Source: a bacterium
Lineage (GTDB): Bacteria; UBP13; UBA5359
NCBI GenBank assembly: GCA_028685295.1
Contig: JAQUEL010000001.1
Location: 1-64,000 of the forward strand
Length of the DNA stretch: 64,000 nt
Direction of reading: 5' to 3'
The notes under the pieces are model-generated. The model was not told the DNA's origin, did not search any database, and saw only the letters and a program-made list of their open reading frames with translations. Below are positions 18,234-27,828 of this stretch, in pieces. The first letter of the stretch is position 1, and the number at the start of each line of letters is the position of its first letter. A program made the translations under genes and the position numbers.

Positions 18234-20701
18234 TGCAGACGAAGTATATCCTCTTGCTACTGTCAGCAATCATCAATGCTATTTTTAGTATATTTGTGCT
18301 GATAAGGAATCCCCGGTTAATAGTTAACCGTCTTTTCTCTCTCTTTGCTTTGTTGGTTAGCGCCTGGGTTTTTAGTAACTTTCTTATAGAGAGTGCTCAA
18401 TCCGAGGCCAGCGCTCTACTATGGTTGAGAATGGCTCTGGCTATCGCCAGTATGATTCCAGTTAGTTGCCTTATATTCGTAAAAGTCTTTCCATTGGGAC
18501 GAAAATTAGAGATTACCGGCGACATAAAAGTATTTTTTATTTTGGGTTGTATCTTTTGCGGCATCTCTTTTACGCCGGCCATCATGGCTGGAGCGCATAT
18601 ATACTCCTGGGGAGTTCAGGATCGGCCGGGCCCGCTTCTTCCATTATATACGGTTTATTTTACAGTATGCTTTGTCTGGGCACTTGTAAAACTGTATTCC
18701 AAGCATAAAGCGGCCCGGGGTGTAGAGAGACTGCAGATACAGTACCTTACTTTAGGAATAGCAGTTTCATTGCTTATTACCACATGCACCAATCTTCTTC
18801 TTCCATTGATATTCCAATCTTCATATTTTGCCGGTTACGGACCATCCTTCAGTATTATAATGCTTGCTTTTATTGCTCATACCATTGTGCGCTACAGGTT
18901 ATTACAGATCCATCTGGTTATTAAAAAGAGCTTTATATATTTCTTCTCCATCATCTTGGCAGTTACCAGCTTTGTCTTTCTTCTAATTTATGGTGAGAAA
19001 GTAATGCGTGGTGTGTTAGGGTTATCATCTCTTACTATCATGTCTCTTGCAGCTTTAGTCGTCGTTATCGGTTTTCAGCCATTAAGAGTATGGCTACAAA
19101 GCATATTCGATAGATATTTTTACAGGGAAGCGTATAATTATAACAGTACGTTGCTTGAAATAAGCCGCTCACTTACATCCATGTTGCGTCTGGAGGAGCT
19201 GACCGATTATATTTATAATGTAATCTATAGCACTATGCATCCGGAAAAAGTATATCTTTATTTAAAAGACAGCAGAGGTAGCGCTTTCCGAATTGCCTTA
19301 GCCAGATCTCCTATGGATGAAGCTGGTAATGCTCGAGAGACGATTTCCGGGGATAGCCAAATTGCCGCCTATCTTGCCTCAAAGAGAGAAATTATGCTGC
19401 GTGAGGAGCTTATACGCTTATCCTCTGAGCGAGGAATAGAGGGTGTAATTACTGAAATGGCGAAGTTAGGCGTGGACGTAGCGGTTCCAATTATCCTGGA
19501 TGGATATCTCACCGCAGTTATGGTGCTTGGCCCGAAACTTTCAGGGGATATTTATTCTATAGAAGATATGGGGCTTCTAATGGCTATGGCCAATCAGGCT
19601 GCGGCTGCCATAAACAATGCGCAATTATATGAAGAAGTACGCCGCGTTCGTGACTATAACGAGAGCATATTAGCTAATATGGAGAGCGGTGTGATAACCG
19701 TGGATAAACAGGGTATGGCCGTTCTCTTTAATCGTGCTGCCACTCGTATACTTGCGTTGGAAACAGATGATCTTACAGGGCATCATATTTACGAAATAAA
19801 CTCAATTCTGGCAGAGAAGGTTGATGATGTGCTGGAGAGAGGAGTTACCTGCAGTAATCTGGAGATCGCTCTTCCGCAGAATGAAGAGAGCCTTCCTCTG
19901 ATGATAAGCTCTACTATCCTTAAAGGAATACGAGAAGATGTAGAGGGAGTAATTCTTGTATTCAGTGATTTATCTCGTATCAAGGCGCTTGAGGAGGAAC
20001 GTAATCAGGCAGAAAGGCTTGCATGTATTGGTGGGTTGGCAGCTGGGCTGGCACATGAAATTAAGAACCCTCTGGTCTCAATAAAAACCTTTGCTCAGCT
20101 GCTGCCTGATAAATTCGATGATCTGGAGTTTAGAGAAGCCTTTTCAAAGCTGGTTGTCAAGGAGATTGAACGTATTGATCTTCTGGTTTCTCAGTTGCTT
20201 GGCTTTGCTCGCTCTACTCAAGTAGAGATGATGCCGATTAATATTAAAGATCCTCTTGACGAGATGCTCTTGTTGTTATCTAATAGGTTACAGGAGCGAC
20301 AGATAGAGATAAAAAAATATTACCCGCCAGGAGGGATTCTTGTATTTGCCGATGGTGGAAAAATGAAGCAGTTATTCCTTAACCTGTTTATTAATGGCAT
20401 TGAGGCTATGCCTGATGGTGGTAGTCTTAGTATAGATATAGCTTCTTATGATAAGGATGGCAACAAGTGGTTCAGGATTATGATTGCTAATACAGGCAGC
20501 AAGATTTCTCCGAAATTAAAACAGAAGGTTTTTACACCTTTCTACTCAACCAAGCCTGGGGGAACAGGTCTGGGGCTATCTATATGCCAGAAAATTATCA
20601 ATGAGCACGGAGGGGTTATCTTTTTGTCGGATGAAGAAGTTACCAGGTTTAATATAGATTTACCGGCATTTAAAATACCTTCTATAGGGATAGAGGCATA
20701 G
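18233..20701 (+). CDS. 7TM-type sensor histidine kinase with GAF and PAS domains
   Basis: Membrane sensor kinase of 822 residues. Residues 1-260 hold seven or eight hydrophobic helices in the pattern of the histidine kinase 7TM region, followed by a GAF domain (about 300-455), a PAS domain (about 465-585), the phospho-acceptor H-box (GLAHEIKNPLVSIKTFAQL) and an ATPase domain with N box (LFLNLFINGIEAM) and G box (GGTGLGLSI). All catalytic motifs are intact. ATG 18233 shares its first base with the ketosynthase stop codon, with GGAG nine bases upstream; ATG 18218 is an alternative. Translational coupling to the ketosynthase suggests a linked function. Confidence 0.88.
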   Translation: MQTKYILLLLSAIINAIFSIFVLIRNPRLIVNRLFSLFALLVSAWVFSNFLIESAQSEASALLWLRMALAIASMIPVSCLIFVKVFPLGRKLEITGDIKVFFILGCIFCGISFTPAIMAGAHIYSWGVQDRPGPLLPLYTVYFTVCFVWALVKLYSKHKAARGVERLQIQYLTLGIAVSLLITTCTNLLLPLIFQSSYFAGYGPSFSIIMLAFIAHTIVRYRLLQIHLVIKKSFIYFFSIILAVTSFVFLLIYGEKVMRGVLGLSSLTIMSLAALVVVIGFQPLRVWLQSIFDRYFYREAYNYNSTLLEISRSLTSMLRLEELTDYIYNVIYSTMHPEKVYLYLKDSRGSAFRIALARSPMDEAGNARETISGDSQIAAYLASKREIMLREELIRLSSERGIEGVITEMAKLGVDVAVPIILDGYLTAVMVLGPKLSGDIYSIEDMGLLMAMANQAAAAINNAQLYEEVRRVRDYNESILANMESGVITVDKQGMAVLFNRAATRILALETDDLTGHHIYEINSILAEKVDDVLERGVTCSNLEIALPQNEESLPLMISSTILKGIREDVEGVILVFSDLSRIKALEEERNQAERLACIGGLAAGLAHEIKNPLVSIKTFAQLLPDKFDDLEFREAFSKLVVKEIERIDLLVSQLLGFARSTQVEMMPINIKDPLDEMLLLLSNRLQERQIEIKKYYPPGGILVFADGGKMKQLFLNLFINGIEAMPDGGSLSIDIASYDKDGNKWFRIMIANTGSKISPKLKQKVFTPFYSTKPGGTGLGLSICQKIINEHGGVIFLSDEEVTRFNIDLPAFKIPSIGIEA

Positions 20702-20707
20702 TAGTTA

Positions 20708-22690
20708 ATGAATACGGTCTTTCTAGCCAGTGACGAAGAATATATGCTGGCTGCCATGCGGCGAGCCTTACCAGAGGGATGTACAGCTGTACACATAAGT
20801 ACGCCGGAAGAGGTAATAAGCCATATCTCTTTAGATGCAGATATTGCTCTAGTGGATATTACCGGCCGGCGTAGCGAGCATATCAGCCTTATCAGCCAGG
20901 TGAAGAAGCATATGCCTGGCTGTGCCGTCATCGCTATTCTCCCTGCGAAAAAACGTGAAGGTGAGGATCTGGTGGCGGATATGTGCTATGAGACTGTGCG
21001 AGTGCCTGTTGATATCACGGATTTACGTCTTTCTATTATGCGGGCTATCGAGCGCAGCAAGCTGTTACGAGAGGTAACTCACCTGAAAACCAACCTTCAT
21101 GAAAAGCATTATATTGAATATCCCCATAATCAGGTCGCTCATTCAGATTCACGGTTTAACAGTGTTTTAAGAAAGTTTGCCAGGGGTTTAGGAGCAGGGT
21201 TTAATCGTGAAAGATTGATTAAGTTCATCCATGAGGCTATTGACGAGCTTAATCCTGTTAGTCGTATTTCTATAGTCCTGGCAGAGCCTGGAGGGGAATA
21301 TATTATAGCCAGCAACCGTGGATTGCATCCTGATGTGCTTGAGAGCCTCTACCTTTCTCCCGATAGGGGGCTTCTTCTCTGGCTGGCACAGCAGGGTCGT
21401 GTTCTGCGTAAAACTGAAGCAGGGTATTCCGGTGATTCTCTTTTGCTTGATGCTATTCGGGAGATGGAACTATTGCAGGCGGTTGTCAGTATACCGTCTA
21501 TAGGTAATGGGCGATTGTTGGGAATTATCAACCTCGGTGAGAAGGTTGTGGGTGGTCAATACAGCAATGAAGAATTGGAAATGCTTTATATATTGGCAAG
21601 CAATATTGCTGTTGCTCTTGAGGATATAGATATCTTCAATGAACTTCAGCATCAGAAATCATATATAGAAGAGATACTTCTGCGGATGCATAGCGGTGTT
21701 ATTACTATTGATACTTTAGATCATATCACTATTTTTAATCATCGTGCAGCCGAGATTCTTAATATTCCCGGGGATAGGGTTGTGGGAAAGGATCTGCGCA
21801 ATCTTCCATCTCCGCTGGGTGATATGTTGCATGAAAGCCTTGCTACCGGTAGAAAGAGAAACGGATATGAGATTAAGCTGGCCGGCAAGCATGAATGTTA
21901 TCTTAAGATCAGCACTTTTCAGCTGATAGATGCGTTATCCTCTGTAAGAGGCGCTGTCTTGATATTTGACGATATCAGCATGGAACGGGCTCTGGCGCGA
22001 GAGCGAGAGAATGCTCAGAGGTTGGAAACGCTAAACAAGGTTGTTGCTCTCTTTGCTCATGAATTGCGGAATCCGCTGGTCTCCGTCAATACGTTTATCG
22101 AGCTCTTTCCGATGCGGAAGGATGATGATGATTTTAGTACAGATTTTTACGAGGCTGTTTGTAAAGATGTGCACAGGCTTGATGATCTGCTTGGCAAGCT
22201 TATCGCCTTATCCAAGCAATCCGATTATAATTTTATAACAACGGATTTATCCTCTTTGCTTGATGATAGAATAAAGAAGCTGGAAAAGCTTGCTCTTGAA
22301 TCTGGAGTCAGTATCAAGTCGGGTATGGAGAACAATTCTGTATTGCTGCCTCTGGATAGAGAGCAAATGGGTAAAGCAATTGAATATGTTATTCATAATT
22401 CCATCAATTTCACTAAGAGCGGTGGTACAGTATCCGTGAGTATGGAGGATACCGGTGAGGAGTATGTGAAGATAGTGGTTGATGACGACGGTGATCCGCT
22501 ATCGGTTGGTAGCGGTGATGATGTTTTTCGTCTGTTCTTTACAAGCAACGGCAGAGGTGCCGATATAGGGTTGGCTGTAGCGCAGCGTATTATGCATGAT
22601 CATGGTGGAAGGCTTGTTATCAATGGACAGAATAAAATGCGCTTTGAGTTGATATTACCGGCAAACGCTGAACGGGGGAAAGAACCATGA
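20708..22690 (+). CDS. Soluble histidine kinase with pseudo-receiver, GAF and PAS
   Basis: Cytoplasmic kinase of 660 residues with no membrane segment. Residues 1-120 look like a receiver domain: an acidic pair near residue 9 and an aspartate in ALVDITG are present, but the conserved Lys-Pro is replaced by Val-Pro (VRVPVD), so it may not be phosphorylated. A GAF domain (about 155-310), a PAS domain (about 325-430), the H-box (FAHELRNPLVSVNTF) and an ATPase domain follow. The G boxes are loose (DDDGDP, GADIGLAV), so activity may be weak. The gene begins 6 bases after the 7TM kinase and overlaps the next gene by 4 bases (ATGA). Confidence 0.82.
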   Translation: MNTVFLASDEEYMLAAMRRALPEGCTAVHISTPEEVISHISLDADIALVDITGRRSEHISLISQVKKHMPGCAVIAILPAKKREGEDLVADMCYETVRVPVDITDLRLSIMRAIERSKLLREVTHLKTNLHEKHYIEYPHNQVAHSDSRFNSVLRKFARGLGAGFNRERLIKFIHEAIDELNPVSRISIVLAEPGGEYIIASNRGLHPDVLESLYLSPDRGLLLWLAQQGRVLRKTEAGYSGDSLLLDAIREMELLQAVVSIPSIGNGRLLGIINLGEKVVGGQYSNEELEMLYILASNIAVALEDIDIFNELQHQKSYIEEILLRMHSGVITIDTLDHITIFNHRAAEILNIPGDRVVGKDLRNLPSPLGDMLHESLATGRKRNGYEIKLAGKHECYLKISTFQLIDALSSVRGAVLIFDDISMERALARERENAQRLETLNKVVALFAHELRNPLVSVNTFIELFPMRKDDDDFSTDFYEAVCKDVHRLDDLLGKLIALSKQSDYNFITTDLSSLLDDRIKKLEKLALESGVSIKSGMENNSVLLPLDREQMGKAIEYVIHNSINFTKSGGTVSVSMEDTGEEYVKIVVDDDGDPLSVGSGDDVFRLFFTSNGRGADIGLAVAQRIMHDHGGRLVINGQNKMRFELILPANAERGKEP

Positions 22691-23105
22691 GTAGCAGGGC
22701 GACTATTCTGGTAGTGGATGATGAATTTGGTCCCAGAGAAGCCTTTCGGATGCTGTTCAAAGACTGCTACAGAGTGATTACGGTTGGCAGCGGTAAAGAA
22801 GCGATGGCAATTATAGATAGCGAGGGTGATAAGATAGATCTGATTCTCCTGGATATCCGTATGCCTGAGGATGACGGTATAACCGTACTGCAGGAGATAA
22901 AGAGCAGAAACCCCGAGATAGAGGTAGCGATGGTTACCGCATATGCTTCAGTAGAGACGGCGCGTGATGCCTTGAAGTATGGGGCCATAGACTATTTGAT
23001 AAAGCCTTTCGATCGTATTGATGCAGAGGAGATCGTCAGGCGCGGTATAATGCGCCGACGTGAACAGCGGGAGAGCAAGGTCGCCCTGCAGAGGCTTCAG
23101 TTAGT
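22681..23105 (+). repeat. 425 bp direct repeat, copy 1 (receiver domain)
   Basis: Matches 23780-24204 at 424 of 425 positions; the only difference is C at 23043 against T at 24142, which is silent. The repeat starts six bases before the ATG and stops sharply at the end of the receiver and linker. Confidence 0.95.
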
Positions 23106-23754
23106 TAATAGTACGCTGCAGGGTGAGATAGAGAAGGCTAGAAAGGATGTCAAAGAGCATTTTGTCGGTACAGTTCGGGCACTGATAGCCGCTATCGATG
23201 CCAAGGATCATTACACCGCCGGCCATTCTGAGCGTGTGGCATCACTTACCAGGCATCTAGGTAAAGCATGCGATATTGCCGGCAAAGAGCTGGAGCTTCT
23301 GTGTCAGGCTGCTCAAGTGCATGATATTGGGAAAATAGGTATAAATGAGGCAATATTAAGGAAAAAAGGGCCTTTGCTGGCAGAAGAGATGAAGGAGATG
23401 CAAATGCATCCTGCAATAGGTGCGGAGATTCTGGCATCGGTGGATTTTTTGCGAGGCGTAATACCGGCTGTCCTATATCACCATGAGAGATATGACGGCA
23501 CCGGATATCTGCGCGGCATAAAGAGCGATAATATAGCTTTGTATGCTCGAATTGTGTCTGTCGCTGATGCCGTAGACGCCATGGCATCTGATCGTCCGTA
23601 TAGAAAAGCTATGTCGGTTGGACAGGTTTGGCAACAACTGTATGATGGCGCCGGCACGCAATTTGATCCCGAGCTGGTAAAAATTGCCTTAAATATAAGG
23701 TTACCGGATATACAACAATACTTAACCAATACTTCCAGGCAGGTTAAGCGTTAG
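22687..23754 (+). CDS. Response regulator with HD-GYP output domain
   Basis: Receiver fused to a putative cyclic di-GMP phosphodiesterase, 355 residues. The receiver (1-125) has VVDDE, phospho-acceptor in LILLDIRMP and the IKPF lysine. After a coiled linker, the HD-GYP domain shows HSERVASLT, the metal pair in VHDIGKIGI and HHERYDGTGYL. The last motif reads GYL where the family name residue is GYP. It overlaps the upstream kinase by 4 bases and is the likely output of these kinases. Its first 140 codons are nearly identical in DNA to the next gene. Confidence 0.92.
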   Translation: MSSRATILVVDDEFGPREAFRMLFKDCYRVITVGSGKEAMAIIDSEGDKIDLILLDIRMPEDDGITVLQEIKSRNPEIEVAMVTAYASVETARDALKYGAIDYLIKPFDRIDAEEIVRRGIMRRREQRESKVALQRLQLVNSTLQGEIEKARKDVKEHFVGTVRALIAAIDAKDHYTAGHSERVASLTRHLGKACDIAGKELELLCQAAQVHDIGKIGINEAILRKKGPLLAEEMKEMQMHPAIGAEILASVDFLRGVIPAVLYHHERYDGTGYLRGIKSDNIALYARIVSVADAVDAMASDRPYRKAMSVGQVWQQLYDGAGTQFDPELVKIALNIRLPDIQQYLTNTSRQVKR

Positions 23755-23779
23755 CATTAAAGTGGATACTAATGGGGGG

Positions 23780-24204
23780 AGAACCATGAGTAGCAGGGCG
23801 ACTATTCTGGTAGTGGATGATGAATTTGGTCCCAGAGAAGCCTTTCGGATGCTGTTCAAAGACTGCTACAGAGTGATTACGGTTGGCAGCGGTAAAGAAG
23901 CGATGGCAATTATAGATAGCGAGGGTGATAAGATAGATCTGATTCTCCTGGATATCCGTATGCCTGAGGATGACGGTATAACCGTACTGCAGGAGATAAA
24001 GAGCAGAAACCCCGAGATAGAGGTAGCGATGGTTACCGCATATGCTTCAGTAGAGACGGCGCGTGATGCCTTGAAGTATGGGGCCATAGACTATTTGATA
24101 AAGCCTTTCGATCGTATTGATGCAGAGGAGATCGTCAGGCGTGGTATAATGCGCCGACGTGAACAGCGGGAGAGCAAGGTCGCCCTGCAGAGGCTTCAGT
24201 TAGT
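23780..24204 (+). repeat. 425 bp direct repeat, copy 2 (receiver domain)
   Basis: Second copy of 22681-23105, offset by 1099 bases and differing at one position. It forms the N-terminal receiver of a different protein. No transposase or insertion-sequence ends flank either copy. Confidence 0.95.
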
Positions 24205-25768
24205 CAATAACGCACTTCTCGGCAATGCTGAACAAGCTTGTTATGAAGATATTCGTGCCGATGCTGTGATAACGGCTGATACTACAGGCCGGATAATCAT
24301 GATGAATAAGGTGGCGGAAGAGCTTTCCGGATGGTCGCTTGAAGATGCTGTAGGCAGGGAAATAGATGAGGTATTCAATATCGTTTCAGGTAAAACAGGC
24401 CGGCGATGTCGGGGTATTTTTGAAAAAATACTCAGGGCCGGATGCATAGTCGGGCTGACAAGCCTGACGGTCCTCATCTCAAAAGACGGAAGCAGGCGAA
24501 CGATAGCCGATAGTGGAACTACAGTATGTGGAAAGGATGGAGCTATAATCGGCGTTGTTATAGTCTTTCGAGATATAACCGAGAAAATAATAATGGAAGA
24601 TGAATTGATAAAGGCCAGAAAACTGGAATCTCTGGGGATTCTGGCCGGGGGAATAGCGCACGATTTCAATAATATATTGATGGCCGTTCTAGGTAACATC
24701 TCATTGACGAGAAGAGAGGTAACGGCTGATACAGGGCTGTATGCAAAGCTTTTCGAGGCGGAGAAGGCCGTTATTAGGGCCAAGGAATTGACGCAGCAGT
24801 TGCTGACTTTCGCCAAGGGAGGCACTCCCATAAAGAGTATGGCATCTATAAAGGAGCTTATCACTGATTCTGCCGACTTTGCGCTGAGGGGTTCCAACGT
24901 CAGCTGTAATTACGACGTGGCTGAGGATCTCTGGCCGATAGAGGCGGATGAAGGGCAGATCAGCCAGGTTATAAGCAATTTGGTGATTAATGCTGATCAG
25001 GCAATGCCGGAAGGAGGCGTCATCAGGATAACCGCTACAAATATATCTATTGATCCCAGCCGTATCGATGGAGTTGTCGTCGAGGGGAAATATATAAAAA
25101 TATCTATTTCGGATAGCGGCGTCGGTATGCCGAGGGAGCATCTGCAACGTATATTCGATCCTTATTTTACTACCAGGAAAAGCGGCAGCGGTTTGGGATT
25201 GGCTATAGTATATTCCATCGTAAAGAAACATGGCGGGCTTATCACAGTTGAATCCGAGCATGGAAAAGGAACGGCCTTTCATATATACCTGCCCGCCTCA
25301 CAAAAAGAGATAAAAACAGTAGATAAACCGGCTAAGATCATGGCTCTGGATACGGGCAAAGTTTTAGTGATGGACGATGAAGAGGCTGTACGGAGCGTGG
25401 TAGGGAGAATCTTGGAGCACTTGGGCTGGGAAGTAGAGTGTGCCGAAGAGGGTAGCCAGGCTATAGAAGCATATAAGGCTGCTTTGAATTCCGGATATCC
25501 ATTTGATGTAGTTATTATGGACCTGACCATTCCAGGCGGCATGGGGGGTAAAGATGCTGCCGAACAACTTAGAGCACTGGACGCAAAAGCAAAAGTTATT
25601 GTATCCAGCGGCTATTCCAACGATCCTGTATTAGCCGAATATAGGCAATACGGTTTCAGTGGTGTAATTAACAAGCCTTACCGGATTGAAGAGATGATAG
25701 ACATTTTGTACAGGGTAACGCATTCGGATAGCGCGGAAACTGAATCTACCGGATTTCCGAACAAGTAA
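23786..25768 (+). CDS. Hybrid histidine kinase: receiver-PAS-kinase-receiver
   Basis: Soluble multi-domain kinase of 660 residues. Domains in order: receiver (1-125, identical in protein to that of the HD-GYP regulator), PAS (about 150-275), HisKA with the variant H-box GGIAHDFNNILMAVLGN, ATPase (N box ISNLVINADQAMPEGG, G box GSGLGLAIV), and a C-terminal receiver (VLVMDDEEAV, phospho-acceptor VIMDLTIPGG, NKPY). ATG 23786 follows GGGGGGAG; the frame extends to GTG 23762 but that would place the SD inside the gene. It lies 31 bases after the HD-GYP gene. Two receivers make it a likely phosphorelay member. Confidence 0.9.
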   Translation: MSSRATILVVDDEFGPREAFRMLFKDCYRVITVGSGKEAMAIIDSEGDKIDLILLDIRMPEDDGITVLQEIKSRNPEIEVAMVTAYASVETARDALKYGAIDYLIKPFDRIDAEEIVRRGIMRRREQRESKVALQRLQLVNNALLGNAEQACYEDIRADAVITADTTGRIIMMNKVAEELSGWSLEDAVGREIDEVFNIVSGKTGRRCRGIFEKILRAGCIVGLTSLTVLISKDGSRRTIADSGTTVCGKDGAIIGVVIVFRDITEKIIMEDELIKARKLESLGILAGGIAHDFNNILMAVLGNISLTRREVTADTGLYAKLFEAEKAVIRAKELTQQLLTFAKGGTPIKSMASIKELITDSADFALRGSNVSCNYDVAEDLWPIEADEGQISQVISNLVINADQAMPEGGVIRITATNISIDPSRIDGVVVEGKYIKISISDSGVGMPREHLQRIFDPYFTTRKSGSGLGLAIVYSIVKKHGGLITVESEHGKGTAFHIYLPASQKEIKTVDKPAKIMALDTGKVLVMDDEEAVRSVVGRILEHLGWEVECAEEGSQAIEAYKAALNSGYPFDVVIMDLTIPGGMGGKDAAEQLRALDAKAKVIVSSGYSNDPVLAEYRQYGFSGVINKPYRIEEMIDILYRVTHSDSAETESTGFPNK

Positions 25769-25968
25769 ACCTATTATTAACATACCTGGTATGCCTGGGC
25801 TGATTAAAAGCGATATTTCAGCATTCGAACAGCGGTTTATTGCTTCGACTCTTGAAATTGTCCTTTGAATGGTAGATAATATCAACTGTGCCAAAAGCAA
25901 CAATACACAGGAATAAATGCAGGGTATGATATAGAATATGGGTAATTTTGAGGGAGGGTATTTGTAAT

Positions 25969-27666
25969 ATGGATAGTAAACTATCTGCGCTTCAGGCGGC
26001 ACGGTCGGAATATACGCCTAAGTTGCCGAAGCTTCTGAAAGACGGCAAGTTCACGCTGGTATTTGAGGATGCGGTTGCTGATGTTGTATCGATAGAGGAA
26101 ATACGCAAGCAGTTTCCTGAATCCTTTGGAAAGCCGTTGGCCAGATTTGTTGCCGGAGAAGGTACTCTATCAAGCGAACCTATGTCCGTAGGAGTTGTAC
26201 TCTCCGGAGGACAGGCCCCGGGCGGGCATAATGTCATTGCCGGTCTTCTCGATGCACTTAAAGCTGCCAATGAGAAGAGCCGTCTCATAGGTTTTCTAGG
26301 GGGACCGGCCGGAATAGTAAAAGGTAAATATAAGGAGCTTACGCCCGAATTTGTTGCTGCGTATAGAAACACCGGCGGTTTTGATATAATCGGCAGTGGT
26401 CGCGATAAGATCGAAAAGATTGAGGAGCTGGAAGCATGCCGTAGTAACCTCGAAAAGCTTGGTATCAAGGCCCTGGTCGTTATCGGCGGAGATGATTCCA
26501 ATACTAATGCCGCGCTTATGGCTGAATACTTTACGGCCAATAACTATGATATACGAGTAATCGGTGTTCCTAAGACAATTGATGGTGATATGAAGAACGA
26601 GCAGATAGAAATTTCTTTTGGGTTCGATACTGCATCCAAGACCTTTGCTGAATTAGTAGGTAATATCTGCCGTGATGCCATGTCTGCTTGTAAATACTGG
26701 CATTTCATCCGTCTTATGGGACGTGCCGCCAGCCATATAACATTGGAAGTGGCTCTTCAGACACATCCTAATATAGCCATAATCTCTGAAGAGGTTGAAG
26801 CTACAGGATGGACTCTTTCCGATGTAGTGGATCAGATTGTGACCGGTATCTGCAAGAGAGCGGAGGCCGGTAAGAATTACGGTATAGTTCTTATTCCCGA
26901 AGGTTTGCTGGAGTTCCTGGCCGATGTGAAGGGCCTTATTGCTGAGCTGGGAAAAATTCTGGATGCCGATGAAAGTTATCTTAAAACCCTCACCGATCCA
27001 TCGGATAGAAGACAGCATATTGATACTAGGTTAACCTCTGCTTCCGCCAAAGTGTACGGTTCTTTTCCTGATGATATTCAACAGGTGCTGTTAAGGCGTG
27101 ATAAGCATGGCAATCTCACGCTTTCACAGATAGAGACTGAGAAACTTTTGATAGATCTGGTAACCGCTAGAATACGACTTATGCAGACAACAGGAGAGTT
27201 CAAAGGCAAGTTTGCGGCATTGAATCACTTCTTCGGTTATGAAGGACGTTGTGTCGCTCCTTCCAATTTTGATGCTGATTACACTTATACGCTGGGATAT
27301 ACGGCGGCACTGTTGCTGAGGGCAGGATTGACCGGCTATACGGTATCCGCTACCAATTTGGCCAAGCCTGTTGAAGAATGGGTTGTGGGCGGTGTGCCGG
27401 TAGCATCCATGCTTACCATGGAATTGCGTAAGGGCAAAATGAAACCCGTTATTAAGAAGGCTTTGGTAGATGTTAATGGTAACGCTTTCAAGGCTTTTGC
27501 CCAGATAAGAGATAAGTGGCTGCTGGAAGATGCTTATGTTTTCCCCGGCCCAATTCAATACTTCGGGCCATGCCAGATTTGTGATGCTACGACCAAAACC
27601 CTTCAGCTTGAATGCGGCGACAGCTGGTGCAATGCCAATATATCCGAGGCAGTGCCTGCTCAGTAA
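25969..27666 (+). CDS. pfp: Diphosphate-fructose-6-phosphate 1-phosphotransferase, long type
   Basis: PPi-dependent phosphofructokinase of glycolysis and gluconeogenesis, reversible, 565 residues, the long form related to the plant beta subunit. GGQAPGGHN (80-88) binds phosphate. GGDDS (173-177) carries the second Asp that marks PPi over ATP use. PKTIDGD (201-207) is the catalytic loop, with Gly where many enzymes have Asn. LMGRAASH is the substrate-binding MGR motif. ATG 25969 follows GAGGGAGG; an upstream TTG at 25948 is less likely. The 200 bases upstream hold no certain promoter. Using PPi suits an energy-limited anaerobic metabolism, which is an inference. Confidence 0.93.
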   Translation: MDSKLSALQAARSEYTPKLPKLLKDGKFTLVFEDAVADVVSIEEIRKQFPESFGKPLARFVAGEGTLSSEPMSVGVVLSGGQAPGGHNVIAGLLDALKAANEKSRLIGFLGGPAGIVKGKYKELTPEFVAAYRNTGGFDIIGSGRDKIEKIEELEACRSNLEKLGIKALVVIGGDDSNTNAALMAEYFTANNYDIRVIGVPKTIDGDMKNEQIEISFGFDTASKTFAELVGNICRDAMSACKYWHFIRLMGRAASHITLEVALQTHPNIAIISEEVEATGWTLSDVVDQIVTGICKRAEAGKNYGIVLIPEGLLEFLADVKGLIAELGKILDADESYLKTLTDPSDRRQHIDTRLTSASAKVYGSFPDDIQQVLLRRDKHGNLTLSQIETEKLLIDLVTARIRLMQTTGEFKGKFAALNHFFGYEGRCVAPSNFDADYTYTLGYTAALLLRAGLTGYTVSATNLAKPVEEWVVGGVPVASMLTMELRKGKMKPVIKKALVDVNGNAFKAFAQIRDKWLLEDAYVFPGPIQYFGPCQICDATTKTLQLECGDSWCNANISEAVPAQ

Positions 27667-27707
27667 GGGCGATAGCATTATAAACTCTTTACGCATAGTT
27701 GTAGGTT

Positions 27708-27740
27708 GAAGAGGACGGCGAGATAAAGGCCGTCCTCTTC
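27708..27740. terminator. Strong hairpin after pfp
   Basis: A perfect 12 bp stem (GAAGAGGACGGC with GCCGTCCTCTTC) around a 9 base loop. No U-tract follows on either strand, so it may act as a transcript-end stabiliser or a factor-assisted terminator. Confidence 0.6.
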
Positions 27741-27794
27741 GGATTAAAGTATAAAATCCCAATTAATACAATGATGAAAATATATTTAAAAATG

Positions 27795-27823
27795 TTTAGA
27801 ATACCGAATTCGGGGTATATAAT
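27795..27823 (+). promoter_or_regulatory. Possible promoter in front of a short transcript
   Basis: TTTAGA at 27795-27800, a 17 bp spacer and TATAAT at 27818-27823, inside an AT-rich palindrome (GTATAT-A-ATATAC). A terminator follows about 45 bases downstream with no coding sequence between. Confidence 0.4.
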
Positions 27824-27828
27824 ATACG

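Noticed and set aside
22681-24204. Insertion sequence or integrated element explaining the 425 bp repeat
   Set aside because: No transposase, terminal inverted repeats or target duplications are visible; the ends follow a protein domain border.
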